Shown here: one piece after another, positions 1 through 8,050 of the stretch
How the letters are laid out: each line of letters begins with the position of its first letter
Numbering within the stretch: position 1 is the first letter of the stretch
NCBI GenBank assembly: GCA_017404265.1
Contig: JAFRCS010000006.1
Coordinates: 1-64,000 of the forward strand
Direction of reading: 5' to 3'
DNA length: 64,000 nt
From: Mogibacterium sp.
GTDB taxonomy: Bacteria > Bacillota > Clostridia > Peptostreptococcales > Anaerovoracaceae
Translations under genes and position numbers: made by a program
Notes under the pieces: model-generated
Seen by the model: only the letters and a program-made list of their open reading frames with translations
Databases searched by the model: none
Told to the model about the DNA's origin: nothing

Positions 1-158
1 GCCCCCATTTTAGCGTCGCTCTGCACCTACCGAAGGAGCGCAGCCGACGGAGGTCAAAGTTCCCGACCTTACCGCAACGCGGTATGTTTCTGAGGGAACT
101 TTATTGAGCCACATCAGCGCATCGCGCTCTGTAAATATAACAGAGCGCTGTTGATAAT
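1..158 (-). other. Structured intergenic sequence with stem-loops
   Basis: No gene is visible here. On the minus strand, just after the stop of the small peptide gene, a hairpin has arms GCGCTCTGT and ACAGAGCGC. A second has arms AAAGTTCCC and GGGAACTTT and encloses a smaller hairpin TACCGC/GCGGTA. A third is closed by CGTCG and CGACG with a TTCG loop. None is followed by a clear T-run, so they are not simple terminators. The stretch may continue beyond the window. It could be an intergenic repeat or a structured RNA. I do not recognise the family. Confidence 0.4.
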
Positions 159-317
159 TCAATCGTTTTCTTCTGTCTTGAAAAGCTTCTCGTCCTCGGA
201 TACCGTCTTCACAAGCTGTACTATGATCAGCGCGATGTTGAAGAACGCAGCCGCTACCGCGACCCCTGTGGAAGCTCCCGCTGCCTTTTCCATTAACTTC
301 TTGGTGTTGATAGCCAT
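159..317 (-). CDS. Small single-span membrane peptide, 52 aa
   Basis: An uncharacterised 52-residue protein. It starts at an ATG that sits 8 nt after a perfect AGGAGG ribosome binding site, which makes it likely to be translated. Residues 12-36 are rich in Ala, Val, Ile, Leu and Phe and can form one membrane helix. The start (MAINTKKLMEKAAG) is basic and the tail (SEDEKLFKTEEND) is acidic. It lies 16 nt downstream of the DUF1846 gene on the same strand and is probably in one operon with DUF1934 and DUF1846. I do not recognise a family and the function is unknown. Confidence 0.7.
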   Translation of the reverse strand: MAINTKKLMEKAAGASTGVAVAAAFFNIALIIVQLVKTVSEDEKLFKTEEND

Positions 318-333
318 AACAGACCTCCTTTAC

Positions 334-1845
334 TTACTTGGAGTACAGGTTGTTATTTGAAAACTCCGCGTTGGAAGTAATGTCTATGCCAAGCGCCTTG
401 ACCGCCTGCTCATCCTTGTCGGAAAGTATGGCTGTACAGTGCGCCACGCAGCCGTTCAGCAGAGGTATCTCGCGGAGAGCCAGCTCGGCAAACGGGTTCG
501 TCAGTTTTGTCAGTGTGAGAGCCATGATGACCTCTTCGAGATTGAGGCTGGTCTTGTCATGCAGCACGTTTTTCTTGGTGTTTGACATGCTCTCAAAGAT
601 GGTAGGCGAGATGATCATCATCTCATCCTGGATGCCCGCCAGTTTCTTGATGGCGTTCAGCACCATGGCAGCCGTTGCAACCATGCGGCGTGATGATCTG
701 CCGGTTACAATGCTTCCGTCAGGAAGCTGCATCGCAGACACTACTACGTTCTCATATCTCTCAGGGTTCTGCGCCCTCTTGATCTCAGCGTATTCTTCCG
801 CTGCCGCGACAGCCGGCCTGTCGTATCTCGACGCTCCGACTTCTTCCATCAGCAGCTTGCATCTCTCGAGTGTGGCAGCGTCTATGGTGCCCTTTCTGTA
901 AGAACATTCCGCGATCAGGTATCTGCGGATTATCTCCTGTATGGCCGCCTCTCTGCAGGCCTCGTCATCCGTGATGGCAAAGCCGCATCTGTTGACTCCC
1001 ATGTCTGTAGGCGACTTATAGCCCTCATCCGAGCCTGTGATGGCGTGCAGTATCCTGCGCAGTACCGGGAACGCGTCTACGTCTCTGTTGTAGTTTACCG
1101 CCGTCTCACCGTATGCTTCGAGGTGGAACGGATCGATCATGTTGAAGTCCTTGAGGTCTGCGGTCGCTGCTTCATAGGCGATGTTGACCGGATGCTTCAG
1201 CGGCAGGTTCCAGATAGGGAAGGTCTCGAATTTGGCGTATCTGGCCTTGCGTCCGCGCTTGTACTCGTGATAGACCTGCGAGAGCGATGTTGCCAGCTTG
1301 CCCGATCCGCCGCCCGGGCCCGTGACCACGATCAGAGGCTTGGAGACTTCGATATACGGGTTGGCGCCATATCCTTCTTCGGACACGATGGTGTCCACAT
1401 CTGTTGGGTAACCCTTGGTGAACATGTGCTTGTAGGTACGGATGCCGCGCCTCTCAAGCTTAGCCATGAACTGGTTTACCGAAGGGGCGTCCTCGTACCT
1501 GGTGACGACTACCGAGTTGACCGAAAGGTCATAACTGCGGAATGCGTCTATCAGGCGCATGACTTCGAGGTCGTATGTGATGCCAAAGTCCTGGCGGGTC
1601 TTGCTCTTTACGATATCGCCTGCGTAGATGCAGATGATTATCTCCGCCTGGTCCTTCATCCTCTGCAGGAGCTTGATCTTGGCATTCTCATCGAAGCCCG
1701 GCAGCACTCTCATCGCATGCTTGTCCTGGACCAGCTTGCCTCCGAACTCCAGATAGAGTCTGCCTTCGCCGCTCTCTATTCTCTCAAGGATGTACTTTGA
1801 CTGCTCTTCGATGTACTTTTCTGCGCTGAAACCTTCCTTATACAT
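334..1845 (-). CDS. DUF1846 domain-containing protein
   Basis: A 503-residue protein of the DUF1846 family, which is common in Firmicutes and has a P-loop-like fold. Nothing definite is known about its biochemical role. The family hallmark is visible around residues 170-185: VVTGPGGGSGKLATSLSQVY, a glycine-rich nucleotide-binding-like loop. The length matches the family. The ATG is preceded by AAGGGG. It lies 12 nt after the DUF1934 gene on the same strand and is followed by the 52-aa peptide gene, so the three probably share one transcript from the promoter at 2344-2372. Confidence 0.88.
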   Translation of the reverse strand: MYKEGFSAEKYIEEQSKYILERIESGEGRLYLEFGGKLVQDKHAMRVLPGFDENAKIKLLQRMKDQAEIIICIYAGDIVKSKTRQDFGITYDLEVMRLIDAFRSYDLSVNSVVVTRYEDAPSVNQFMAKLERRGIRTYKHMFTKGYPTDVDTIVSEEGYGANPYIEVSKPLIVVTGPGGGSGKLATSLSQVYHEYKRGRKARYAKFETFPIWNLPLKHPVNIAYEAATADLKDFNMIDPFHLEAYGETAVNYNRDVDAFPVLRRILHAITGSDEGYKSPTDMGVNRCGFAITDDEACREAAIQEIIRRYLIAECSYRKGTIDAATLERCKLLMEEVGASRYDRPAVAAAEEYAEIKRAQNPERYENVVVSAMQLPDGSIVTGRSSRRMVATAAMVLNAIKKLAGIQDEMMIISPTIFESMSNTKKNVLHDKTSLNLEEVIMALTLTKLTNPFAELALREIPLLNGCVAHCTAILSDKDEQAVKALGIDITSNAEFSNNNLYSK

Positions 1846-1857
1846 GTCTCTTACCCC

Positions 1858-2334
1858 TTATGATGGCTTTACCTCGATCTCGAGTATGTTGCGTCTCGAG
1901 AAGAACTTATCGAATCTGATCCTGTAGTCCACGGAGACCGTGCCATAGCCCTCTTCATCAAGGTCATTCTCAAGCTTGTTGGTGTAGACCTCGAGATTGA
2001 CCGATGACATCATAGGTATCTGGTATCTGGTGATGTTGAGCATGCCCGGCGTCAGCGTCATGTCCATGCCCTCGTCGTCCTCGTCCTTGCCGTATTTGCG
2101 TATGCGAATCGAGCCGTCCTCGAGCTTGAACAGCGTGCGGATATCCTCCATTCCCAGGGCTTCCGCCTCTTCATAGGCGATGTATGTCGCGTTGTTGCGC
2201 GAATACATTGTGCCCTCGGTCAGGATCTCCATCGAGTCCTCAAGCTCGAGCTCGCGGCGGAATGCCTCTCCGCTCGGCTTCAGGTTCTCTATGTATTGAG
2301 TGCTTTTGATCTTGAGATTGACGTTCTTTTTCAT
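1858..2334 (-). CDS. DUF1934 (YwiB-type) beta-barrel protein
   Basis: A 158-residue protein of the DUF1934/YwiB family, small cytoplasmic proteins with a calycin-like beta-barrel and unknown function. The sequence alternates polar and hydrophobic residues as expected for strands, and carries the family-like stretch TPGMLNITRYQIPMMSSVNLEVYT. It has no signal peptide or membrane helix. It is the first gene of the minus-strand set with DUF1846 and the 52-aa peptide. A promoter lies immediately upstream, divergent from htrA. Confidence 0.75.
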   Translation of the reverse strand: MKKNVNLKIKSTQYIENLKPSGEAFRRELELEDSMEILTEGTMYSRNNATYIAYEEAEALGMEDIRTLFKLEDGSIRIRKYGKDEDDEGMDMTLTPGMLNITRYQIPMMSSVNLEVYTNKLENDLDEEGYGTVSVDYRIRFDKFFSRRNILEIEVKPS

Positions 2335-2343
2335 AACAGATTA

Positions 2344-2372
2344 ATTATATAAAAATGACAGAAATGACACAA
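2344..2372 (-). promoter_or_regulatory. Promoter of the DUF1934-DUF1846 operon
   Basis: On the minus strand, TTGTGT (2367-2372) and a perfect TATAAT (2344-2349) are separated by 17 nt. The gene starts 10 nt after the -10 box, so the 5' leader would be very short. Confidence 0.6.
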
Positions 2373-2383
2373 TAACGTCATAT

Positions 2384-2411
2384 TTGAAAATTACAATATT
2401 TCGTGTACAAT
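2384..2411 (+). promoter_or_regulatory. Promoter of htrA-like gene
   Basis: TTGAAA (2384-2389), a 16-nt spacer and TACAAT (2406-2411) form a sigma-A-like promoter 63 nt before the protease start codon. It is divergent from the DUF1934 promoter. Confidence 0.5.
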
Positions 2412-2474
2412 TAAGAATCAATTAGTATATATAGCCGCTTTGACGGTTTTATAAAGGGGAAAGGCAATAACAAA

Positions 2475-3788
2475 ATGGATGAATTTGAAAAGAATGTAGT
2501 CAGCTTTGATAACTTCGGTGAAGAGCCGGAGACAGGCAAGACTGTGGAGATAGAGACTCCTAAGCCTGCTGAACCGGCGCCGGAGGTAAGCACGGTGATA
2601 GAGCCGGATACCTCTTACAGGGAGCCTGCCCACGCGGCTCCGGCGGGACCGTCGCACAGCAAGCCGAAAGAGAAGAAGTATGTCACAAGAGGCGCTCTCG
2701 CGGCCTGCATGATAGCCACCATGATAATCAGCTCCATATTGGGTGCTGCCATAGGCGGTGCATTCGGCAGGACCGTAACGACAGACGGCAGAAAGTCCAG
2801 AAATGATTCCGAACTTTCACAGCTCGATCTCGGCGATGCGACCGGAAGCGAGCTGACCGTAGCTCAGATAGTAGATAAAAATGAAAACGCGGTAGTCGAG
2901 ATCGTGGTATCCGGCACAGCCCAGAACATGTGGGGTCAGATGCAGCTCGTACAGGGCGCGGGATCCGGTGTCATCGTAAAGGACGACGGATTCATTGCGA
3001 CAAATTATCACGTTATCCAGGGTGCCAACAAGGTCGAAGTCACTCTGCACAACGGTGAATCCTATCCGGCCCGCATAGTCGGCAGCGACCCGACAAATGA
3101 CATCGCGGTCATCAAGATCGATGCCAAGGATCTCACGACTGCCACGATCGGCGACAGCAGCACGGTTGATGTCGGCGATCTCGCTGTAGCCATCGGCAAC
3201 CCTCTGGGACAGCTGGGCGGCACAGCGACGACGGGCATCATCAGCGCTCTTGACAGGACTCTTGACGTTGAGGGCACCACTCTCACTCTGCTTCAGACCG
3301 ATGCAGCCATCAACGGCGGAAACTCCGGCGGAGGGCTCTTCAACAGCAAAGGAGAGCTCATCGGCATCGTTGAATCCAAGGCATCTGCGGTAGGAGTCGA
3401 AGGCCTCGCTTTCGCTCTCCCTATAAACAACGTATCCGGTATCATCAATGATCTTATCGAGAACGGAGGATCTACTCAGGCAGCAGCGGGTACACCTGCA
3501 GTGGGCATAGTTATCAGCGAGGTCTCTGAGGACAACGCTCAGTACTACGGGCTCGAGTCCGCAGGCGTATACATCGCACAGATCACAGGAGAGAATGCCC
3601 GGAACGCGGGCTTCCAGGAAATGGACCGCATCGTATCGTTCAACGGTACTAAGATCAGCAGCAGCAACGAGTTCATCACGCTTGTCCGCAAGTGCAAGGT
3701 AGGCGACACCGTAACTGTCGTGGTAAGCCGTAACGGCCAGGAGATCGAGATCAAGACCGTGCTTGAAGAACTGCAGACAAACAACTAA
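2475..3788 (+). CDS. HtrA/DegP-like membrane-anchored serine protease with PDZ domain
   Basis: A 437-residue envelope quality-control protease. The order is: an acidic/proline-rich cytoplasmic head (residues 1-70), one membrane helix (about 72-98), a trypsin-like domain (about 125-325) and a PDZ domain (about 340-432). The catalytic triad is visible as His179 in TNYHVIQ, Asp209 in NDIAVIKI and Ser284 in GGNSGGGLF. The type-II membrane anchor, with no cleavable signal peptide, is usual for Firmicutes HtrA/HtrB. It stands alone with its own promoter and ends at a strong terminator. Homologues degrade misfolded secreted proteins and are often under two-component or CtsR control, but no such site was recognised here. 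Confidence 0.93.
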   Translation: MDEFEKNVVSFDNFGEEPETGKTVEIETPKPAEPAPEVSTVIEPDTSYREPAHAAPAGPSHSKPKEKKYVTRGALAACMIATMIISSILGAAIGGAFGRTVTTDGRKSRNDSELSQLDLGDATGSELTVAQIVDKNENAVVEIVVSGTAQNMWGQMQLVQGAGSGVIVKDDGFIATNYHVIQGANKVEVTLHNGESYPARIVGSDPTNDIAVIKIDAKDLTTATIGDSSTVDVGDLAVAIGNPLGQLGGTATTGIISALDRTLDVEGTTLTLLQTDAAINGGNSGGGLFNSKGELIGIVESKASAVGVEGLAFALPINNVSGIINDLIENGGSTQAAAGTPAVGIVISEVSEDNAQYYGLESAGVYIAQITGENARNAGFQEMDRIVSFNGTKISSSNEFITLVRKCKVGDTVTVVVSRNGQEIEIKTVLEELQTNN

Positions 3789-3803
3789 AAGTCAAGGCAT
3801 AAT

Positions 3804-3837
3804 AAAACCCGTGCGAAACGAAACGCACGGGTTTTTT
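3804..3837. terminator. Bidirectional terminator between htrA and gntR
   Basis: A hairpin with arms AAACCCGTGCG and CGCACGGGTTT is followed by a T-run on the plus strand. The A-run before it gives a T-run on the minus strand. It serves two convergent genes. Confidence 0.85.
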
Positions 3838-3852
3838 GTTTGCTTTAGGGAT

Positions 3853-4539
3853 CTACTCGATCTCGCCCATGACCTCCATCTTCTTTCCGAGGGCAAAGAC
3901 GAATTCCTTCAGAGCTTTCACGTGAGCATCGGCCTCAAGTCTCGCCTCGCTGGCGCGGCCCGCGTTGATGGCCTCCATGATGCGGTTGTGCTGCTCCGCT
4001 GTCGACTCATAAAGCGAAAAGTCATCGTAATACAGATATCTGAATCTGAGCGAGAGCTCCTGTACATAGTTGACCAGTTCGCTCAGCGTCTCGTTGCCGC
4101 TGCACTGTACGATGAAGTTGTGGAACTTCTCATCGAGAGCGATGATGTTTTCCTTGTCATCAGCCTTCTCGATCGCCTCTTCATACTCTTTTGCGATCTC
4201 TCTGAGCGAATCCTTCTCCTCATCGGTGATCCTCTGAGCGGCCAGCTTGGCTACGAAGCCTTCCATGTCCTCTCTTACTTCGAACACGTCAAGCATGTCC
4301 TTGATCGAGATGTTGGCAACATAAGCGCCGCGTCTTGGCTCTACCTTTACAAGTCCGTCGTCCGCGAGTCTCTTGATAGCCTCTCTTATAGGTGTACGGC
4401 TAACGTTCATCTTCTCGGAAAGGTCGATCTCCATGAGTCTTGTCTGGGATACGATCTCTCCGGTAAGGATCTTGTGCTTAAGCTCCAGGTATACCAGATC
4501 CTTTAACGGTTTCTGTACTTTCAGCTGGATATCTGTCAT
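3853..4539 (-). CDS. GntR-family regulator, FCD (FadR) subfamily
   Basis: A 228-residue transcription regulator. The N-terminal winged helix (about residues 10-75) contains the GntR signature SRTPIREAIKRLADDGLVKVEPRRGAYV in shortened form (RTPIREAIKRL). The C-terminal all-helical FCD domain (about 85-215) has the metal/ligand-type pattern with Asp in EVREDMEGF, and His in FHNFIVQ and EQHNRIMEAI. FCD regulators bind small carboxylic acids and usually repress nearby catabolic genes. Here it lies 14 nt downstream of ispE on the same strand, so its target is not evident from neighbours. Confidence 0.88.
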   Translation of the reverse strand: MTDIQLKVQKPLKDLVYLELKHKILTGEIVSQTRLMEIDLSEKMNVSRTPIREAIKRLADDGLVKVEPRRGAYVANISIKDMLDVFEVREDMEGFVAKLAAQRITDEEKDSLREIAKEYEEAIEKADDKENIIALDEKFHNFIVQCSGNETLSELVNYVQELSLRFRYLYYDDFSLYESTAEQHNRIMEAINAGRASEARLEADAHVKALKEFVFALGKKMEVMGEIE

Positions 4540-4553
4540 AAATCTCCCCCTGT

Positions 4554-5498
4554 TTATCTGCCGCTGTCAGTCAGCCATGCTCTGATCGAACAGTCTTCTT
4601 CGATCAGCTCGGCCAATGCGGTCATGCCTTTTCTGGCTTTGTTTACATCTTCGTAGTATGCGACCATTGTAGGGCCGCTTCCGCTCATCAGAAGTTCCTT
4701 GGCATCAAGCCTTTCATCCATAAAGCGCTTCAGCGTCGCCGCCTTTCTGTCTGCCCTGAGTGTGTACTTCTCCATGTCATTGATGAAGAGCTTCTTCTCG
4801 GCAGCAGTATAGCCGATCTCGTCAAATGCCTTGTAGGCGGCCTTAGTTGAGATAGCGGTGCCCGGATTCGCCAGGATGACATATCTCGGGACGCTCTCTG
4901 CAGGTTCGACTATCTCGCCTATGCCGGCTGTCCAGGCCGCGTCGCTAGCTTCTTCGAGGCCTTCAAGCCCCGCCAGCACGCCGCGGTTGCGGTAAGCGTT
5001 CATGAATGTCGAAAACGGAACGTCAGCTCCGAACTCCGCGCCTATGTTCATAAGCTGTCTCAGCGTGAACGGTCTTCCGGTCATCTCGTTGAGTCCCAGA
5101 AGGACCACTGCCGCGTTGGCGCTGCCTCCGCCGATACCCGCCGATACCGGCAGGTCCTTGCGGATATCTATGAGCATGGTATCCGTCGGAATGTACTTCT
5201 CAAGGTCTCTTAGCCCGATGGCATCCGTGAAAGCCTTGACAGCTCTGAATGCCAGATTGTCCATGTCCGTCGGGATTGTTTTTGCGTCCGTACATAAATA
5301 TACAACAATGCCATTTACAGTGCAATGCGGCAAATTGTATTTTGTTGCTTTTTGAGTACATTTTTCTATGCTCAGCACATCATGCAGGCCAAGTCCCTGC
5401 ATGAAAGAAACTATGTCGTGGTAACCATCAGGTCTTTTCCCTGTGATCTCCAGTGACAGATTCGTCTTTGCGTGAGCATTAAGTGTTATCCTGTTCAT
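4554..5498 (-). CDS. ispE: 4-diphosphocytidyl-2-C-methyl-D-erythritol kinase
   Basis: IspE phosphorylates 4-diphosphocytidyl-2-C-methylerythritol with ATP, the fourth step of the MEP isoprenoid pathway. The protein is about 314 residues. It shows the GHMP-kinase phosphate loop PVSAGIGGGSANAA, the N-terminal AHAKTNLSLEITGKRPDGYH motif with catalytic Lys, and the C-terminal MSGSGPTMVAYY loop. I chose the ATG at 5498 (MNRITLNAHAK). A TTG two codons upstream is possible, and neither has a clear Shine-Dalgarno. It probably shares a transcript with the downstream gntR gene. Confidence 0.92.
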   Translation of the reverse strand: MNRITLNAHAKTNLSLEITGKRPDGYHDIVSFMQGLGLHDVLSIEKCTQKATKYNLPHCTVNGIVVYLCTDAKTIPTDMDNLAFRAVKAFTDAIGLRDLEKYIPTDTMLIDIRKDLPVSAGIGGGSANAAVVLLGLNEMTGRPFTLRQLMNIGAEFGADVPFSTFMNAYRNRGVLAGLEGLEEASDAAWTAGIGEIVEPAESVPRYVILANPGTAISTKAAYKAFDEIGYTAAEKKLFINDMEKYTLRADRKAATLKRFMDERLDAKELLMSGSGPTMVAYYEDVNKARKGMTALAELIEEDCSIRAWLTDSGR

Positions 5499-5544
5499 AG
5501 TCAATGAAAACAGGGGAGAACGCGCTCCCCTGCAACGTTTTTTC

Positions 5545-6378
5545 TTATTTCTTCTTTGATCCCGTATTCTTGCTCTTCTTGCTTTCAGCTTTTCTGAGTG
5601 CCTTCAGAGCTTCTACGGAGCGGTCTTCTTTGTTTACAGGTGCAGGAGCATGTACGTGGTACACATTGTTCAGAAGCTCGGCACAGTTGTCGATCTTCTT
5701 CTCCGGCTGCACCTCGGCCTTCTTCTTGCGGGCTTTCTTCTTTGCCGCCTTGGCCTCCTTTTTTGCCTGCTCCTCCATGACCTCTTCTACGGTCTTTCCC
5801 GTTCTCTTTGCTTCTTTATACGGATTAAAAGCAGCTTCCTTAGGAGCGTCCTTTGGCGCTTCCTCTTCCTTGTCGTTGTTCTGCTTGAGAGAGAGCACCA
5901 TGATACCACCGAACATGACCATCATCATTACCATGTTGACCATGTTGTTGACTCTCTGATTGTATGTCTTGAAAGAGACTGTCTTGTCTGCGCCGAGTAC
6001 ATCTCCATCGTTATCGACAAGATCGCCGCTGATGACCAGCTTATACTCTGAATTGTTTTTTGCGACGAATCCCTCGTCGACATCTGCAAGCACCAGCACC
6101 AGGCCCTTCTCGTCATCACTGAAAAGGATCTGCACCGGTATCGCTTTTCCGTCTTCATCGTAGATTGCGAGCTTGTCGGCATTCGCCTTCTGTGCCTCTG
6201 CGGAGCTGAGCGGCTTGCTGAATGTCAGCTTGACTCCCAGATTCTCCATGGACGTATTCGTCTGGCCGTCTTCAGGATATGACGATACCAGGTCGAATCC
6301 GCCATCGGCAAAGCAGAATGCCGATGAAGCCATTATCATGATCGACGTAAGTATGGCGATCAGACTGAGTTTCTTCAT
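5545..6378 (-). CDS. Exported Ig-like (Big_5) protein with one membrane helix and a basic tail
   Basis: A 277-residue surface protein. Residues 1-25 form a signal peptide (MKKLSLIAILTSIMIMASSAFCFA). Residues 27-140 look like a bacterial Ig-like Big_5 domain (SSYPEDGQTNTSMENLGVKL, then a calcium-binding-like SGDLVDNDGDVLG). A methionine-rich helix at about 143-163 (VNMVMMMVMFGGIMVLSL) spans the membrane. The remaining 110 residues are strongly Lys/Glu/Ala-rich and would be cytoplasmic. Such a layout puts a single Ig-like sensor or adhesive domain outside and a charged tail inside. The function is unknown. It lies between ispE and tadA on the same strand. Confidence 0.65.
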   Translation of the reverse strand: MKKLSLIAILTSIMIMASSAFCFADGGFDLVSSYPEDGQTNTSMENLGVKLTFSKPLSSAEAQKANADKLAIYDEDGKAIPVQILFSDDEKGLVLVLADVDEGFVAKNNSEYKLVISGDLVDNDGDVLGADKTVSFKTYNQRVNNMVNMVMMMVMFGGIMVLSLKQNNDKEEEAPKDAPKEAAFNPYKEAKRTGKTVEEVMEEQAKKEAKAAKKKARKKKAEVQPEKKIDNCAELLNNVYHVHAPAPVNKEDRSVEALKALRKAESKKSKNTGSKKK

Positions 6379-6391
6379 TTATATTCCTCCT

Positions 6392-6865
6392 TCAGCGTCT
6401 GCTTCTGAAAAACTCTTTCAGAAGAGCCGAGCATTCTTCGGCCAGAACGCCTCTTGTTATCTCTATGCTGTGATTGAGCCTTTCATCGCTCGCTATGTTG
6501 TAGAGCGAACCGCAGGCTCCTGTCTTTGGGTCATCCGTCCCTATGACCAGTCTGGCTATCCGTGCCAGGACCATGGCTCCGGCGCACATGCTGCATGGTT
6601 CTAGCGTCACATACATGGTCGCTCCTGTGAGCCACTTGGCACCGAGCTTTTCCTCTGCCGCCTCAAGGGCAAGCATCTCAGCGTGTGCCGACGATCTTCG
6701 CGAGGCTTCTATCCTGTTGTGCGCCCGCGCGATGATCTGCCCGTCTTTCACTATGACGGCACCGACGGGCACCTCGCCCTCTTCGGCTGCCCGCGCGGCC
6801 TCTTTCACCGCTTCGAGCATATATCTTTCATCGTCGCCCGCGCGAGTATTTCCGTCAATAACCAT
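6392..6865 (-). CDS. tadA: tRNA-specific adenosine deaminase
   Basis: TadA converts adenosine-34 to inosine in tRNA-Arg(ACG). The 157-residue protein has both zinc deaminase motifs: HAEMLALEAA, with the zinc His and catalytic Glu, and PCSMCAGAM, with two zinc Cys. The ATG at 6865 has no Shine-Dalgarno. A good promoter ends about 9 nt upstream, so the mRNA is probably nearly leaderless. It lies between a structured RNA candidate (upstream) and the Ig-like protein gene, which begins 13 nt after its stop. Confidence 0.93.
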   Translation of the reverse strand: MVIDGNTRAGDDERYMLEAVKEAARAAEEGEVPVGAVIVKDGQIIARAHNRIEASRRSSAHAEMLALEAAEEKLGAKWLTGATMYVTLEPCSMCAGAMVLARIARLVIGTDDPKTGACGSLYNIASDERLNHSIEITRGVLAEECSALLKEFFRSRR

Positions 6866-6874
6866 AGCCGTGAC

Positions 6875-6904
6875 ATTGTATCACAAAAATACATGAAATA
6901 TCAA
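6875..6904 (-). promoter_or_regulatory. tadA promoter giving a near-leaderless mRNA
   Basis: On the minus strand, TTGATA (6899-6904), an 18-nt spacer and TACAAT (6875-6880) precede the tadA ATG by only 9 nt. A start point at the usual distance from the -10 box would fall within a few nucleotides of the start codon. This fits the lack of a ribosome binding site. Confidence 0.5.
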
Positions 6905-7122
6905 CAAAAAAAGGTCCATGCGTTTGCCAATGTTCCTTCCGCTCGTGCCTCGTCGTCACGAAGCACAAGCCGTATCATCGGCCCTCCAGTGGCCCCCGGG
7001 AATGAGCCCGCTTCGCGGTCTCTAGTTCCCGCGGTTCCTTCTGTCGTCAGGCCGCTGCTCCGGTGTGCTTCAGTTCCTCCTCGGACCATCTCGCTCAGGA
7101 GCATTGGCAAGCGCACGCTACC
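6903..7122 (-). ncRNA. Structured RNA candidate, about 210 nt, with terminal T-run
   Basis: The 260-nt gap between cvpA and tadA holds a long rod-like fold on the minus strand. A terminal stem pairs GCGCTTGCCAATG (5' side) with CATTGGCAAACGC (3' side), extended by AGGT/ACCT. Inside it GAAGCACA pairs with TGTGCTTC, then CGGGAA with TTCCCG, then CCGC with GCGG around a GAA loop. The 3' end runs straight into seven T residues, as in an intrinsic terminator. The extended closing stem and size fit a 6S-like or other housekeeping RNA. I do not see the SRP motif (GGTCAGG with GGAAG/AGCAG), the RNase P core (GAGGAAAGTC) or tmRNA features. The identity is open. Confidence 0.5.
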
Positions 7123-7124
7123 TT

Positions 7125-7838
7125 TTATTTGAATACGTATTTCGCTATAAGCAGCACCGGATTTACGTCGTAGATGACTTTCGCCACCGTCGTGTGCTGC
7201 AGCGCGTCCATCATCGCCGGCACATTGAGCGGCGATACAAGAGTCGTGACAGGTATGAGAAGCGCTATTGCTATCCATGCCAGCATCAGCCCTCTGATGG
7301 ATCCCAGCACAAAACCAAGCACCCTGTCGGCAAAGCCCAGAACCAGCGATCTTTCGCGGCCCATTCTTATCAGCATGCGAAACAGGGCTGCCAGTATGCA
7401 AACGACCAGTATGATAAGCGCAAATGCTATTACACCCATCGCTATCTGGGTCAGTCTCTCGGCAGCCGCTTCAGCTGCCTTGTCAGCGGCATTGTCAAAT
7501 ATATTGCCTATCGATTTGGATATGATGCCCTCCCCGGAGCCATCTGAAGAGAGGATCGAGCCAAACGTCGAACCGCCATCCGTCGTCTCTGCAGCACCCT
7601 CCGCCGGAGCGTCACCTCTGATCAGCACAAAGAAGCGGTCATACAGTTTGGTCCTCATCCTGGTCTGCATAAGATAATCGGAAACAGGCTCCTTGCAGAA
7701 TATGGCGAGCGCCAGTCCTCCGACTATGCAGAGTATCCTTATTATCGTATCGCCTATCCCTTTTACCGCTCCTCTGAGGGCTGCGATCAGCAGGATAAGT
7801 CCTACGGCTCCGTCTATCATCCACCATTCGATATTCAT
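7125..7838 (-). CDS. CvpA family membrane protein
   Basis: A 237-residue integral membrane protein of the CvpA/colicin V production family. About four hydrophobic segments are visible: residues 6-25, 29-47, 115-140 and 160-190. The family pattern MIDGAVGLILLIAALRGAVKGIGDTIIR is at the start and GFVLGSIRGLMLAWIA near the end. A loop at residues 60-105 is rich in Gly/Ser/Asp. The family is linked to envelope homeostasis, but the precise function is unknown. Its stop codon abuts the structured RNA candidate, so that RNA could be a processed 3' part of the cvpA transcript or have its own promoter. Confidence 0.8.
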   Translation of the reverse strand: MNIEWWMIDGAVGLILLIAALRGAVKGIGDTIIRILCIVGGLALAIFCKEPVSDYLMQTRMRTKLYDRFFVLIRGDAPAEGAAETTDGGSTFGSILSSDGSGEGIISKSIGNIFDNAADKAAEAAAERLTQIAMGVIAFALIILVVCILAALFRMLIRMGRERSLVLGFADRVLGFVLGSIRGLMLAWIAIALLIPVTTLVSPLNVPAMMDALQHTTVAKVIYDVNPVLLIAKYVFK

Positions 7839-7940
7839 GGATACATTCTAACATAAGCAGCGCGAATTATGTTTCAAAAATAAACAAGATTTATTATTTG
7901 TAGTACAGTGTTTGCAAGGGTTTGACACTTTTATAATTAT

Positions 7941-7970
7941 TTGACGCTTTTATACCTCAAATGCTATTAT
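7941..7970 (+). promoter_or_regulatory. Promoter of the glycine cleavage operon
   Basis: TTGACG (7941-7946), an 18-nt spacer and TATTAT (7965-7970) lie 80 nt before gcvT. The leader contains a small imperfect hairpin at about 7988-8016. The 7839-8050 gap has no tandem glycine riboswitch that I can recognise. Confidence 0.6.
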
Positions 7971-8050
7971 TAGTGTATGTTAGATAGGCGTTCTGCGCCC
8001 TTTTTGCAGGACGTCATAACAATATAAAACACTTACGGAGGTGTATTGCG

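Noticed and set aside
6903-7122. SRP RNA, RNase P RNA or tmRNA identity for the structured RNA
   Set aside because: The defining motifs (GGTCAGG with GGAAG/AGCAG; GAGGAAAGTC; tag frame and tRNA-like ends) are missing.
7839-8050. Glycine riboswitch before gcvT
   Set aside because: The leader after the promoter is only about 75 nt and lacks the conserved tandem aptamer motifs. Only a small hairpin is present.
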